Positions 42,126 through 50,428 of a stretch of DNA of 64,000 nucleotides are shown piece by piece. The notes under the pieces were generated by a model. It saw only the letters and a list, made by a program, of their open reading frames with translations. It was not told the DNA's origin and ran no database searches. The position numbers and the translations under genes are program-made. Numbering within the stretch: position 1 is the first letter of the stretch; every line of letters starts with the position of its first letter. Origin of the DNA: Desulfocurvibacter africanus subsp. africanus DSM 2603 (GTDB taxonomy: Bacteria > Desulfobacterota > Desulfovibrionia > Desulfovibrionales > Desulfovibrionaceae); assembly GCF_000422545.1 (NCBI RefSeq), contig NZ_AULZ01000002.1, forward strand, positions 62,001 to 126,000, read 5' to 3'.

Positions 42126-43147
42126 GCCGAGGCGCATCCCGTGGACGTCTGGGCCGGACGGCCGTTGCGTGTGTTGGCTGCGCCGATTTCAAGGACGCGA
42201 CTGACCAGGGCGGTGAAGTCCATGCCCGCCCGACCTGCCGCGGCCGCGAATCCGGCGTCGGGAGACAGGCAGGGGTTGGCGTTCACGTCGATGATCCAGG
42301 GCGTGCCGTCTTCGGCCACGCGGAAATCCACGCGCGCGTAGCCCGTCAGGCCGAAGGCGCGCCAGCAGCCCAGGGCGCTCTGGCTGAGCTGGGCCAGGAT
42401 CTGGGCGTCCTTGTCCGGGAAGTCGAAGCGGCGCTGCGTGTTCTCGTATTCGAAGGAGTCCTCGTCCCATTTGGCTCGGTAGCCCACGATGCGCAGGCGC
42501 TCCTTGGAGAAGCCGCGGAAGACGATCTCCGCATGGGGCAGTACTTCGGGACCGTTGGGACCGTCGATGACCGCGATGTTGAACTCGCGGCCGTCCACGA
42601 AGCCCTCGGCGAACCAGCGGCCGCCGAAGCGCTCGCGGCGGCGGGCCAGGGGCTTGGCCAGATCGGCGGGCGAAGAAGCTTGAACAACCGAGGTTTCGTC
42701 CAGGCCCAGGGATGCGTGCTCATAGACCGACTTGAGGATGTAGCGGCCGGGCACGAAGGAGGTTTCCTCGGGCAGTCCTTCGGACCAGGGCGGCGTTGGG
42801 ATGCCGGCTGCGGTGAGCACGCGCTTGCAAGCCAGTTTGCTCGTGGAAAGCAGCATGGACTCGCTGCCGCAGCCCGTGAAGGGCATACCCATGTGCTCCA
42901 GCAGGGCCGGAGCCAGATGGGCTAGGCGCGAGCTGCCGCCCACGTCCTCTACGAGGTTGAACACGCAGTTCGGCCGCATGGCCGCCAGCGTGCCGCGAGC
43001 GTCGTCCAGGTCCAGAGAGAAGGCCACTCCGATGGGCATATGGTCCATGGCGAACAGGGCTTGGCGCACGGCGCGCACTTGGACCAGGGTGTCGGCCTCG
43101 TCCGGGCGGTCGCCGGCGGGCAGGTTGTACAGGATGGCCACGCGCAT
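42122..43147 (-). CDS. ATP-grasp ligase 2 (D-Ala-D-Ala-ligase-like)
   Basis: 341 residues. ATP-grasp fold: N-terminal R-V-A-I-L-Y-N-L-P-A-G, central N-L-V-E-D-V-G-G-S-S and M-P-F-T-G-C-G-S-E-S, Lys-containing Y-I-L-K-S-V, and the C-terminal metal motif V-D-F-R...I-I-D-V-N-A-N-P-C-L (near 290-312). Such enzymes join a carboxylate (as acyl phosphate) to an amine. Ten nt after the other ATP-grasp gene and overlapping the next. Two different ligases in tandem suggest two successive peptide or amide bonds (inference). Confidence 0.9.
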   Translation of the reverse strand: MRVAILYNLPAGDRPDEADTLVQVRAVRQALFAMDHMPIGVAFSLDLDDARGTLAAMRPNCVFNLVEDVGGSSRLAHLAPALLEHMGMPFTGCGSESMLLSTSKLACKRVLTAAGIPTPPWSEGLPEETSFVPGRYILKSVYEHASLGLDETSVVQASSPADLAKPLARRRERFGGRWFAEGFVDGREFNIAVIDGPNGPEVLPHAEIVFRGFSKERLRIVGYRAKWDEDSFEYENTQRRFDFPDKDAQILAQLSQSALGCWRAFGLTGYARVDFRVAEDGTPWIIDVNANPCLSPDAGFAAAAGRAGMDFTALVSRVLEIGAANTRNGRPAQTSTGCASA

Positions 43148-43157
43148 GGCTGCTGAC

Positions 43158-44177
43158 CTAGGCGGCCCGCCCGGCGCTGGTCCGGGGCAGGGGCTGGCTG
43201 ACGGAGTTCAGGCGCTCCATGGCCGAATGGACGATGGCGGCGATGAGCTCCTGGTAGGGCATGTTGTTCAGCCGGCAGAGGATGGGCAGGTCCGAATAGG
43301 TCGGGTTGAGCCCGGCCAGGGGATTGACCTCGATGAAGTTGGGCACTCCGGCCCCATCCAAACGCAGGTCCACGCGGCCGCCGTCACGGCAGCCCAGGGC
43401 GCGCCAGGCGTCCAGGGCGACCTGCTCGGCGGTCCTGGCCTCGGCGTCGTCCGCGATGCGGTAGTGCATGCGGCGCTCCCAGTCCTGCTTGTTGATGTAG
43501 CCGTAAGCCGAAGGGTCGGCCTGATCGCCGAAGATGACCTCCAGGGCGCCCACGGAGCGGGCCTTGGCGCCCGTGCCCACGACGCCCACGGTCAGCTCGC
43601 GGCCAGGCAGGAAGGTCTCCACCAGCACGGGCTGGCGGAATCGCTCGATGAGCCTGGCGCAGGCGTCCATGAGGCCCGCCTTGTCGGTCACGCGTGAGGC
43701 CGAGCCGATGCCCAGGCCCGTACCTTCGGCCACGGGCTTGACGAACAGCGGAAAGGGCAGATCCACCTTGGCCGCCTCGGCCGGTTCCGCCACCACGGCG
43801 AAATCCGGGGTGGGAATGCCGGCCGCGCGGACCACGTGCTTGGTCATGCCCTTGTGCAGGCCGAGCGCCAGGGTCATGGGCTCGGAGAAGGTGTACGGAA
43901 TGCCGTGCCAGTCGAGCACGCAGGGGATCTGGCTCTCGCGGCCGAAGCCGTTGAGGCCCTCGGCGATGTTGAACACCAGATCCCAGCGCCGCCCCTGGCC
44001 CAGGGCGGACATGAGCGCGGGCAGGGAGCCGATGCGCTCGGTATCGAAACCGAGGGCGCGCAGTGCGCCCTCGATGCCGGCGATGGTCTCCTCGCAGTCG
44101 AACTCGGCCACGTCTTCCTCGGAGAAGCCCATGGATCGGTAATCTTCACGCAAATCATAGGTAAGGCCGACGAGCAT
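43158..44177 (-). CDS. ATP-grasp ligase 1 (D-Ala-D-Ala-ligase-like)
   Basis: 339 residues. ATG 44177 shares a base with the KamA stop. Motifs: L-V-G-L-T-Y-D-L-R at the start, F-N-I-A-E-G-L-N-G, P-Y-T-F-S-E-P-M-T-L-A-L-G-L-H-K (near 95-110), F-V-K-P-V-A-E-G-T-G-L-G-I, and the metal site V-D-L-R-L-D...F-I-E-V-N-P-L-A-G-L-N-P (near 285-308). It is closer than ligase 2 to D-Ala-D-Ala ligase, but the host does not need a ddl here beside kamA; a beta-amino-acid ligase is more likely. Confidence 0.9.
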   Translation of the reverse strand: MLVGLTYDLREDYRSMGFSEEDVAEFDCEETIAGIEGALRALGFDTERIGSLPALMSALGQGRRWDLVFNIAEGLNGFGRESQIPCVLDWHGIPYTFSEPMTLALGLHKGMTKHVVRAAGIPTPDFAVVAEPAEAAKVDLPFPLFVKPVAEGTGLGIGSASRVTDKAGLMDACARLIERFRQPVLVETFLPGRELTVGVVGTGAKARSVGALEVIFGDQADPSAYGYINKQDWERRMHYRIADDAEARTAEQVALDAWRALGCRDGGRVDLRLDGAGVPNFIEVNPLAGLNPTYSDLPILCRLNNMPYQELIAAIVHSAMERLNSVSQPLPRTSAGRAA

Positions 44178-45475
44178 TACTTGTCCCCCATGCCGCAGGC
44201 CGGAGCCGTGAGCGGATCGTGGGTGCGAAATTGTTTTTTCTCGAAGTTGCGCAGCACCAGGTCGTCGCCGTCCTGGCCGACGATGTAGTCCGGGTTGACC
44301 GGGATCTTGCCGCCGCCGCCGGGAGCATCCACCACGAAGGTGGGTATGGCGTAGCCCGAGGTATGCCCGCGCAGGCCCTCGATCATCTCCACGCCCTTGG
44401 CCACCGAAGTGCGAAAGTGTCCCGTGCCCTGCACCGGGTCGCAGTGGTAGAGATAGTAAGGCCGCACGCGATTTTTCAGCAGGCCGTGCATGAGCGACTT
44501 GAGGGTCGGCACGTCGTCGTTGATGCCCTTGAGCAGCACGGTCTGGCTGCCCAGGGGAATGCCGGCGTCGGCCAAACGCTTGAAGGCTTCGGCCGATTCC
44601 GGGCTCAACTCGCCGGGGTGGGTGCAGTGCACGCTGATCATGAGCGGATGATAGCGGCGCAGCACGCGCGTGAGTTGCGGAGTGATGCGCTGGGGCAGGA
44701 CCATGGGCGCCTTGGTGCCGATGCGCATGACCTCCACGTGCGGGATGGCCCGGATGCGGCCCAGCAGGTAATCCAGAGCCGCGTCGGACATGGTCAACGG
44801 GTCGCCGCCGGACAGCAGCACGTCACGCACGCTCGGGGTGCGCGCAATGTAATCTATGGCCGCATCCCAATGCTTGCGGTTGCCCGAGGAGCAGGCCTTC
44901 TTGCCTACCCGGCGCGAGCGCGTGCAGTAGCGGCAATAGGCCGCGCAGTAGTCCGTGGTCAGGAAAAGCACCCGGTCGGGATAGCGGTGCACGAGCCCCG
45001 GCACGGGGCTGTGGTGATCCTCGCCCAGCGGGTCCTCGGCCTCTCCGGGGTTGACCAGCCGTTCGAAGCCCGTGGGCACGATGGAGCGGCGCACGCCATT
45101 ATCCGGGCCTTGGTCGTGGAACAGGGAAAGATAGTATGGGGTAATGGCCAGGGGCAGGGGAGCGCCGCAATTGGCGGCGGCCTGCTCAGCCTCGCTCAAG
45201 GCGAGCATGGAGCCGAGGTCCTGGTAGGAGGTAATCCTGCTCTTGAGCTGCCAGCGCCAGTCGTTCCACTGTGCATCGGCAACCCGAGGGTAAAAGCTGT
45301 TCCGGAAGGCTTGTGTCTTGGGGCCTACCGGAAAGACGGGCCCACGATCCCGAGTTCTGGTCGGGGGGAAGGGGGCAAAGGGCAGCGTGAGGAGCGTCTG
45401 GCGCTTCCTCGGCTTTGCGGTGACAACGGAGGGCAATGGTTCAAGGGGAACGTCGCCGCTGTCCAGCATTTCCAT
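44177..45475 (-). CDS. kamA: Lysine 2,3-aminomutase (radical SAM, PLP)
   Basis: 432 residues; ATG 45475 with GGAAGAAGACGG upstream. Converts L-lysine to L-beta-lysine. Radical SAM cluster C-A-A-Y-C-R-Y-C (near 190), S-G-G-D-P-L-T-M, and the PLP-lysine motif A-P-G-G-G-G-K-I-P-V (near 390). The two Asp known to hold the substrate side-chain amine in KamA appear kept (H-C-D-P-V-Q-G and V-V-D-A-P-G-G), which favours lysine over glutamate. The Cys-rich zinc tail of clostridial KamA is absent (ends A-C-G-M-G-D-K). First enzyme of the operon. Confidence 0.93.
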   Translation of the reverse strand: MEMLDSGDVPLEPLPSVVTAKPRKRQTLLTLPFAPFPPTRTRDRGPVFPVGPKTQAFRNSFYPRVADAQWNDWRWQLKSRITSYQDLGSMLALSEAEQAAANCGAPLPLAITPYYLSLFHDQGPDNGVRRSIVPTGFERLVNPGEAEDPLGEDHHSPVPGLVHRYPDRVLFLTTDYCAAYCRYCTRSRRVGKKACSSGNRKHWDAAIDYIARTPSVRDVLLSGGDPLTMSDAALDYLLGRIRAIPHVEVMRIGTKAPMVLPQRITPQLTRVLRRYHPLMISVHCTHPGELSPESAEAFKRLADAGIPLGSQTVLLKGINDDVPTLKSLMHGLLKNRVRPYYLYHCDPVQGTGHFRTSVAKGVEMIEGLRGHTSGYAIPTFVVDAPGGGGKIPVNPDYIVGQDGDDLVLRNFEKKQFRTHDPLTAPACGMGDK

Positions 45476-45494
45476 ATCCGTCTTCTTCCTTGGG

Positions 45495-45860
45495 TTAAAG
45501 GGTCTCCGGGCCGCCGGGCTCTTCGGGCTCGGCTTCGGCTTCCGGCTGGTGCACGCCTTCTTCGTAAGGCTGGATGGAGGACACATTGAGCAAGGGCATA
45601 TCGCCGTCGCGCTGTAGGGCTGTTCCGGTGACCAGCACCAGATCTTCCTGGTAGAGTGTCAACTCATCGCCGATCAGCGTGAAAACGTCTCCGTCCTCCG
45701 TCTCCAGGTAGTAGTCCTTGCCCGAGACGTACAGGACTCCGACCACGGTCAGCTCCTGCCGGGCTTCGACCTGGCCGGCCCACAGCAGCGACAGGGCCAG
45801 GACAAGGCGCATGAGCATGGCGCTGTGGTGGGTGAGAGGTGAAGGATGCCAACTACGCAT
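45495..45860 (-). CDS. Small exported protein ahead of kamA
   Basis: 121 residues from ATG 45860 (AGGAACGG upstream); ATG 45818 is a second possible start that gives a shorter signal peptide. Hydrophobic signal segment L-V-L-A-L-S-L-L-W-A-G-Q-V-E-A, then a small beta-rich domain (V-V-G-V-L-Y-V-S-G-K-D-Y-Y-L-E-T-E-D-G-D-V-F-T-L-I-G) resembling OB/BOF-type periplasmic folds, and an acidic C-terminal tail (E-A-E-A-E-P-E-E-P). It lies 19 nt before kamA on the same strand, the first gene after the -24/-12 promoter. Role unknown. Confidence 0.72.
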   Translation of the reverse strand: MRSWHPSPLTHHSAMLMRLVLALSLLWAGQVEARQELTVVGVLYVSGKDYYLETEDGDVFTLIGDELTLYQEDLVLVTGTALQRDGDMPLLNVSSIQPYEEGVHQPEAEAEPEEPGGPETL

Positions 45861-45966
45861 GATGCCGTTCCTGTCAATGACGGCGTGGAGCATCTCATGG
45901 TCCGCGCGTCGGATGTCTGTCATCGGGGCTCGCGCACACATGTGCGAGCCGATTCCGCGACTCAAG

Positions 45967-45981
45967 GCAAAGCTTGGGCCA
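45967..45981 (-). promoter_or_regulatory. -24/-12 (sigma-54) promoter of the kamA operon
   Basis: On the minus strand TGGCCC (45981-45976), 5 nt, TTGC (45970-45967). One difference from TGGCAC-N5-TTGC. It is about 107 nt before the first gene and directly follows the gene for a sigma-54-type activator. Confidence 0.75.
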
Positions 45982-46034
45982 AAGCGTATTAACCTGATTT
46001 TTAAGAGTTATTTAAATACGTCTCGACAATAATC

Positions 46035-46202
46035 GGAATAGATTGTTCCGGTCGTCCATATGACGTTCGGCTGCAGGCCGCCATAGGAGCGCAGTGATCA
46101 CGTTACGGAAGAATAAAAGGCCATGAAACGGGTAATTTCGGGCGGGCGGAAGCAAATCAGAACTAGTTGTTCCGGCTATGAGGAATAGGAACTTGCTGTT
46201 CC
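46035..46202. promoter_or_regulatory. Three upstream activator sites, GGAAC-N5-GTTCC
   Basis: GGAAC-TTGCT-GTTCC (46188-46202, perfect), AGAAC-TAGTT-GTTCC (46159-46173) and GGAAT-AGATT-GTTCC (46035-46049). They lie 54-220 bp upstream of the -24 element, the usual place for NtrC-type enhancers. The first two are 29 bp apart, close to three helical turns. The first overlaps the last codons region of the regulator gene boundary. Confidence 0.75.
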
Positions 46203-46207
46203 GGCTG

Positions 46208-47614
46208 CTAGCGGAACTCGACCTTGTTGATGTTGTAGCGGGTGAGCAGTTTGTGCAGCTGGCGAGGCGTTATGCCGGCACGCTGGGCGGTGCGGCCGAT
46301 GCGCCCCTTGCACTCGCCCAGCAGCTCCTTGAGGTAGCGTCGCTCGGCGTGTTCCTTGGCCTGGTTGCGCACCTCGGCCAGGGGCAGGCTCAAGTCCAGC
46401 GGCACACTGGCTACGGGCGCGTCCTGGGCGAAGAGGTCGGCTGGGAAGCTCTCGGGCGTGAGCATGTGGCTCGTCTCCAGGATGAAGGCGCGCTCGATGA
46501 GGTTTTCCAGTTCGCGCACGTTGCCCGGCCAGGAGTAGTTGCACAACGCATCGATGACCGTGGGGTGGATGCCGCCGATTCCCTTGGGTGTCTGGCGGCG
46601 GAGCTGCTCCAGAAAGCCCTCGGCCAGGAGCGGAATGTCCTCGCGTCGTTCGCGCAGGGGCGGAATTTCTATGGGAAAGACGTTGAGCCGAAAGTACAGG
46701 TCCTGGCGGAAGGCTCCCTGCTTGATGAGTTGCTCCAGGTCCACGTTGGCCGCGGCGATAATGCGCGCGTGCATGGGGATGTCCGTCTCCCCTCCGACTC
46801 GCTGAAAAACCTTGTCCTGCAGCACCTGCAGCAGGCGCACCTGGGCGGCCTGGGAGATGGTGCCGATTTCATCCAGGAAGATGGTGCCCCCGGCGGCGAT
46901 CTCGAAGCGCCCGGCCTTGCGCTTGACCGCGCCGGTGAAGGAGCCCTTCTCGTGGCCGAACAGCTCGCTCTCGATGAGGTTCTCGGGGATGGCCCCGCAG
47001 TGCACGGCCACAAAAGGGCCTTTGCGGCTCGCGGAGCTGCTGTGGATGAGCCGGGCGATGACGCCCTTGCCGGTGCCCGTCTCGCCAGTGATGAGCACCG
47101 TGGATTTGGTGGGGGCCACCATGGCCACCTTTTCGAAGACCTTTTTCATATGGGGGCTTTCAGTGCCCAGTATCGGCGCTTGGCCTACATCGCAGGCAGC
47201 CTTGCGCAGGTAGTCCAGCTCATGCTGGATTTTGTGCGACTCCTGCAGGCTTTCAAGCACATAGGTGGCTTCGGCGGGGTTTACGGGGTAGGTCAGGTAA
47301 TTGCCCGCGCCTGCCTTCACGGCGGAAACGGCCTCGCGGATATTGTCCTGGGGCGTCAGGACAATGATTTCCAGGTTGGGCGCCTTGGCCCATAGCTCGC
47401 TCAGGGCGGGTTTCATGGTGGTTGAGGAGCGGTCCTCCTTCTTGCGGTCAAGCCAATCCAGATCGATGAACAGGACGTCGATATTCTCCTTCTCCAACAT
47501 GGGGAGCAACGCGTCGCGGCGTTGCGCCCGACGAACGGCGAAAGTCTCGGAAAAGCTCTTCTCCACGGCTCCGGCCGCCGCGGCATCGTCCGTGGCCACA
47601 AGGATGTTGCGCAT
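46208..47614 (-). CDS. Sigma-54-dependent response regulator (NtrC family)
   Basis: 468 residues, ATG 47614. A receiver-like domain (1-125) with D9-D10 and F-I-D-L-D (acceptor region) is followed by the AAA+ domain (about 145-385): Walker A G-E-T-G-T-G-K-G, the sigma-54 contact loop G-S-F-T-G-A (Ala to Ser relative to G-A-F-T-G-A), Walker B G-G-T-I-F-L-D-E, and R-finger segment F-R-Q-D-L-Y-F-R-L-N-V-F-P. A Fis-type helix-turn-helix is at the C-terminus (G-R-I-G-R-T-A-Q-R-A-G-I-T-P-R-Q-L-H-K-L). No histidine kinase is nearby. Placed directly upstream of a sigma-54 promoter and palindromes, it is the likely activator of the kamA operon. Confidence 0.93.
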   Translation of the reverse strand: MRNILVATDDAAAAGAVEKSFSETFAVRRAQRRDALLPMLEKENIDVLFIDLDWLDRKKEDRSSTTMKPALSELWAKAPNLEIIVLTPQDNIREAVSAVKAGAGNYLTYPVNPAEATYVLESLQESHKIQHELDYLRKAACDVGQAPILGTESPHMKKVFEKVAMVAPTKSTVLITGETGTGKGVIARLIHSSSASRKGPFVAVHCGAIPENLIESELFGHEKGSFTGAVKRKAGRFEIAAGGTIFLDEIGTISQAAQVRLLQVLQDKVFQRVGGETDIPMHARIIAAANVDLEQLIKQGAFRQDLYFRLNVFPIEIPPLRERREDIPLLAEGFLEQLRRQTPKGIGGIHPTVIDALCNYSWPGNVRELENLIERAFILETSHMLTPESFPADLFAQDAPVASVPLDLSLPLAEVRNQAKEHAERRYLKELLGECKGRIGRTAQRAGITPRQLHKLLTRYNINKVEFR

Positions 47615-47683
47615 ATGGTTCTTCCGCCCCCTGGTGCGGCCCTTGTAAGACCAGTGTACCGCCTTGGCAACAGTTCCGGACGA

Positions 47684-48253
47684 TTACGGGCGCAACAGGG
47701 TGCGAATCGTTTCCCAATCGGCCTCGGCCAGCCGCCGTACGGCCGGAAAACGCATGGCCGCCGTGGGATGATAGGTCGGCAGCATGGAAAGGCCGGAATG
47801 CTGCCGCAGCTTGCCGTGCAGCTCGTTCATGGGCGTCCGGACGCCGAGCAGGGAACGGATGGGCGCATTGCCCATGAGCACGACAAGGCGCGGCTTCAGA
47901 GCCTGTATTTGCGGCAAAAGCCAAGCCTCGCGGCAAATGTCCATCTCCAAAGGCTTTGGGGCGCGGTTGCCCGGCGGACGGCATTTGACCGAAGAGGTTA
48001 TGAAGAAGTCGTCGCGGGACAAGCCGAAGGGAACCAGGAAGCGATCCAGGAACGTGCCTGTTCTGCCGATGAAGGGCCGTCCCACTTCGTCCTCGCGCTG
48101 TCCGGGAGCCTCGCCCACCAGCAGGCAATGCAAACGAAAGCCGCCCTCGCCAGGCACCGCGTGCCGCCGGCCAAGGTGCAGCGGGCAACGTTCGCAGATA
48201 CGAATGCCCTCGGCCAACTCGTCCAGCCGCGCGGAATCCAGGTCGGCGCTCAC
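47684..48253 (-). CDS. Uracil-DNA glycosylase, type 4 (Fe-S)
   Basis: 189 residues. I start at GTG 48253, with AGGAGG five nt upstream, rather than the longer frame. Removes uracil from DNA. Family 4 motifs: C-E-R-C-P-L-H (Fe-S Cys), V-G-E-A-P-G-Q-R-E-D (catalytic, near 48), G-R-P-F-I-G-R-T-G, and P-T-Y-H-P-T-A-A-M-R near the end. A further Fe-S Cys in S-S-V-K-C-R-P-P-G-N-R and C-R-E-A-W-L. Head-to-tail with the upstream DUF1461 gene. Confidence 0.92.
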   Translation of the reverse strand: MSADLDSARLDELAEGIRICERCPLHLGRRHAVPGEGGFRLHCLLVGEAPGQREDEVGRPFIGRTGTFLDRFLVPFGLSRDDFFITSSVKCRPPGNRAPKPLEMDICREAWLLPQIQALKPRLVVLMGNAPIRSLLGVRTPMNELHGKLRQHSGLSMLPTYHPTAAMRFPAVRRLAEADWETIRTLLRP

Positions 48254-48348
48254 GATGCCCTCCTGCCACGAAGCACGCGCATTAACAATTGAGCCTTTGC
48301 CAACCATTGTGGGGTTGGAAAAGCCCTGCCGGCCTTTCCTGCAGCTTG

Positions 48349-49482
48349 TCAGAGATCCAGCCACTTCCAACGGCCCCGGTGCGAGGCGTACTGGAAATGA
48401 TAGCCGAGCGGCCCCACAAAGCCCAGGAAGAACCTGTCGCCCTGTACGGAATATTTCCACTGACTGCCCTGTATCAGCACGGGCGGCAGGAAGGGGAGTT
48501 GAGCCGGCACGAGTTGTTCGAGCAGTGCCGGCAGGCGGCCCGTATGCCGCGCGTGCGCCTGAATGGCCTGTACGAGGCTGTCGCCGCGGCGCATGGTCTG
48601 CAGGGCCTTGGCGTGGGTTTCACGCAAGCCCAGGTCCAGGCCTGCGTACGCGAGCAAGGCGGCCAGGATTACGCAAAGCCCCACGGCCTTGATGCGCGTG
48701 GTCCACAGGATCGTGCTGCCGGCCAGCAGAGTCACGGAAATCAGATAATAAGCCAGGAAGCAAGGGCTAAGCGGTGTAAGCGAGCGCTGGCCCGCGTAGA
48801 AAGCCGGAACGACCAGCAGCACTCCCGCTCCAGCGGCCCACAGGCTGACCCGGTTCGGCCGCCAGTACCCGGCCTCGCCCGCTCCGGCTCGCAGCCGCGC
48901 GGCCGCATATACGGCAAGGGCCAACAGGCCCGTGACAGCCAGCAGCGTTGCGGCCATCCAGGCGAAATAGGTCTTGGGATACAGGCGCACGATGAGGTGC
49001 ACATGCGGGTTGAAACTGTACCCGCCGCCGGGGAAGAGCAGGGGATGGAAAGCCGTGAAGAAAAGCGGCCACTCCAAGGCGGTCAAGCCCAGGCCCATGA
49101 GCAGGGCCGGTAGCAGCAGCGCACCCAGGCGCAGGTCGCGCGCCAGGGCCTTGCGGCTCAGACCGAGGCTCACAGCCAGCGCCAGTGCGGCCAGCCCGGC
49201 CAAGCGCAGGCTGCCCAGCAGCGCGGCGACATCGGCGAAGTGCCGGGCCTCCTTGGGGCTGAATCCTGCGGGCAGGGGCGTGCCTGCCAGCAGAAAGCCC
49301 ATTACGCCGTGATGCAGCTCCATGGCGTCCGGTATGCGGCTGGGCACGCCCAGCGCGTTCAGGAACAGGGATGTGAAAAGGTCCAGGCGCACAAGCAGTT
49401 CCAGGCCGATAACGGCTAGAATGAAACACCAGCCCAGGGCGGCGAGGATATGGGTGAGATGAGGGATGAGAGCCGTACGCAT
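48349..49482 (-). CDS. DUF1461-family integral membrane protein
   Basis: 377 residues, start ATG 49482. About seven or eight membrane helices. The N-terminal half has the DUF1461 pattern: M-E-L-H-H-G-V-M-G-F-L (near 55) and F-S-P-K-E-A-R-H-F-A-D-V near 78, then long hydrophobic helices. The best-known member, Lit, moves an acyl chain within bacterial lipoproteins, so lipoprotein or lipid chemistry is possible. The C-terminal 90 residues (about 285-377: A-R-H-T-G-R-L-P-A-L, Y-S-V-Q-G-D-R-F-F-L) are an added soluble domain not usual for the family, resembling pilin-like strands. Confidence 0.75.
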   Translation of the reverse strand: MRTALIPHLTHILAALGWCFILAVIGLELLVRLDLFTSLFLNALGVPSRIPDAMELHHGVMGFLLAGTPLPAGFSPKEARHFADVAALLGSLRLAGLAALALAVSLGLSRKALARDLRLGALLLPALLMGLGLTALEWPLFFTAFHPLLFPGGGYSFNPHVHLIVRLYPKTYFAWMAATLLAVTGLLALAVYAAARLRAGAGEAGYWRPNRVSLWAAGAGVLLVVPAFYAGQRSLTPLSPCFLAYYLISVTLLAGSTILWTTRIKAVGLCVILAALLAYAGLDLGLRETHAKALQTMRRGDSLVQAIQAHARHTGRLPALLEQLVPAQLPFLPPVLIQGSQWKYSVQGDRFFLGFVGPLGYHFQYASHRGRWKWLDL

Positions 49483-49696
49483 GTATGATCCCACTGGCCT
49501 TGCATGGCTTCGTTGCCGTGGAACGGGCACGTGCAGCCGAAGGCGGACAACGGCTGGGAGCGGTCATGGGCATATATCAACCGTCGGGTCCAGGGACGCT
49601 TCCCTGTTCACACGGTGAAGGCCGCAGTGTGTTGTCAGCCGCTTGCTGGCCCAGAAAAATCTATTCTAGCAAAAAGTCGGACAGGCACAAAGCGGT

Positions 49697-50203
49697 TCAG
49701 GGCTCGGCGCGGGTGTATACCACCTTTCCATCAACACGCAGGATGAGCAGTGTGGTCAAAGGGCCGGACTGGCGGACGATGGCGTAGTAAGGGCGGGCTC
49801 CCTCTGGATTGTTGAGCAGGGATATCTCGCCCGTGATCTCGCAGGCGTTACCCTGCAGAGTCACGTAGGGCGCATGGCGCGCGTCGAGTTCATAACGTCC
49901 GGCGTCCATGCCGATCCGGGACAGCATCTCGAAGATGACCGCGCGGGCATCGACCAGATCAATGGGAGCCGAGGATGCAGGCTGTTGGGTAGTTGCTTGG
50001 GATGAAGGCTCTTTTTCGAATTTTATGCCGGAGCCTGGAAGAAAAAATGCGGCGGCTGCGGCCAGGATGATCCCCGCGAGGCACGCGGCCAGGATGAGGA
50101 AGGTCCGCAAGGACGCAAATCCGCGTTTGATCGGTTTGGCCTGTTGGCCCAGGCGTATGTCGAGGCCAGTGGCTGACGAATCCCTGGAAACAGTGCGCTT
50201 CAC
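49697..50203 (-). CDS. Membrane-anchored protein of unknown function
   Basis: 168 residues. I choose GTG 50203 with GGAG six nt upstream; the longer open frame is Arg/Cys-rich and unlikely. Basic cytoplasmic start (about 1-35), one membrane helix (F-L-I-L-A-A-C-L-A-G-I-I-L-A-A-A-A-A-F), a Ser/Gln/Pro linker and a periplasmic domain (about 80-168) with D-A-R-Y-V-T-L-Q-G-N-A-C-E-I-type strands and V-D-G-K-V-V-Y-T. Not recognised. Separate from its neighbours. Confidence 0.7.
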   Translation of the reverse strand: MKRTVSRDSSATGLDIRLGQQAKPIKRGFASLRTFLILAACLAGIILAAAAAFFLPGSGIKFEKEPSSQATTQQPASSAPIDLVDARAVIFEMLSRIGMDAGRYELDARHAPYVTLQGNACEITGEISLLNNPEGARPYYAIVRQSGPLTTLLILRVDGKVVYTRAEP

Positions 50204-50428
50204 AATCGACTCCGAGTAGTGTGTTCGAGCGCAGAATAGGCTAGTACTGATGCGTCGGCAAGACGCGATATGGCCATGCTTGTCGCACGTTCCGCGCGCA
50301 TCTCTTGACAGATGCGCGAGAAGCGGATTCACAGAATGCAGTGTGGCCGACGAGGGATGGTCGTCTATGCGAATGTCCCTTGCCTGACACGGAAACCGAT
50401 CAAGATGCCGAGCACGCTGGAGGCTGCC

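Larger units (their letters stand above)
45861..46207. other. Regulatory region of the kamA operon
   Basis: 347 bp between the NtrC-type regulator and the small exported protein gene. AT-rich in the middle. Contains the -24/-12 promoter and three GGAAC-N5-GTTCC palindromes, described separately, and a TCGGCTCGCACATGTGTGCGAGCC hairpin (45934-45955) in the leader. Confidence 0.75.

Noticed and set aside
44219-45589. 456-codon plus-strand frame opposite kamA
   Set aside because: Antisense to a well supported radical SAM gene.
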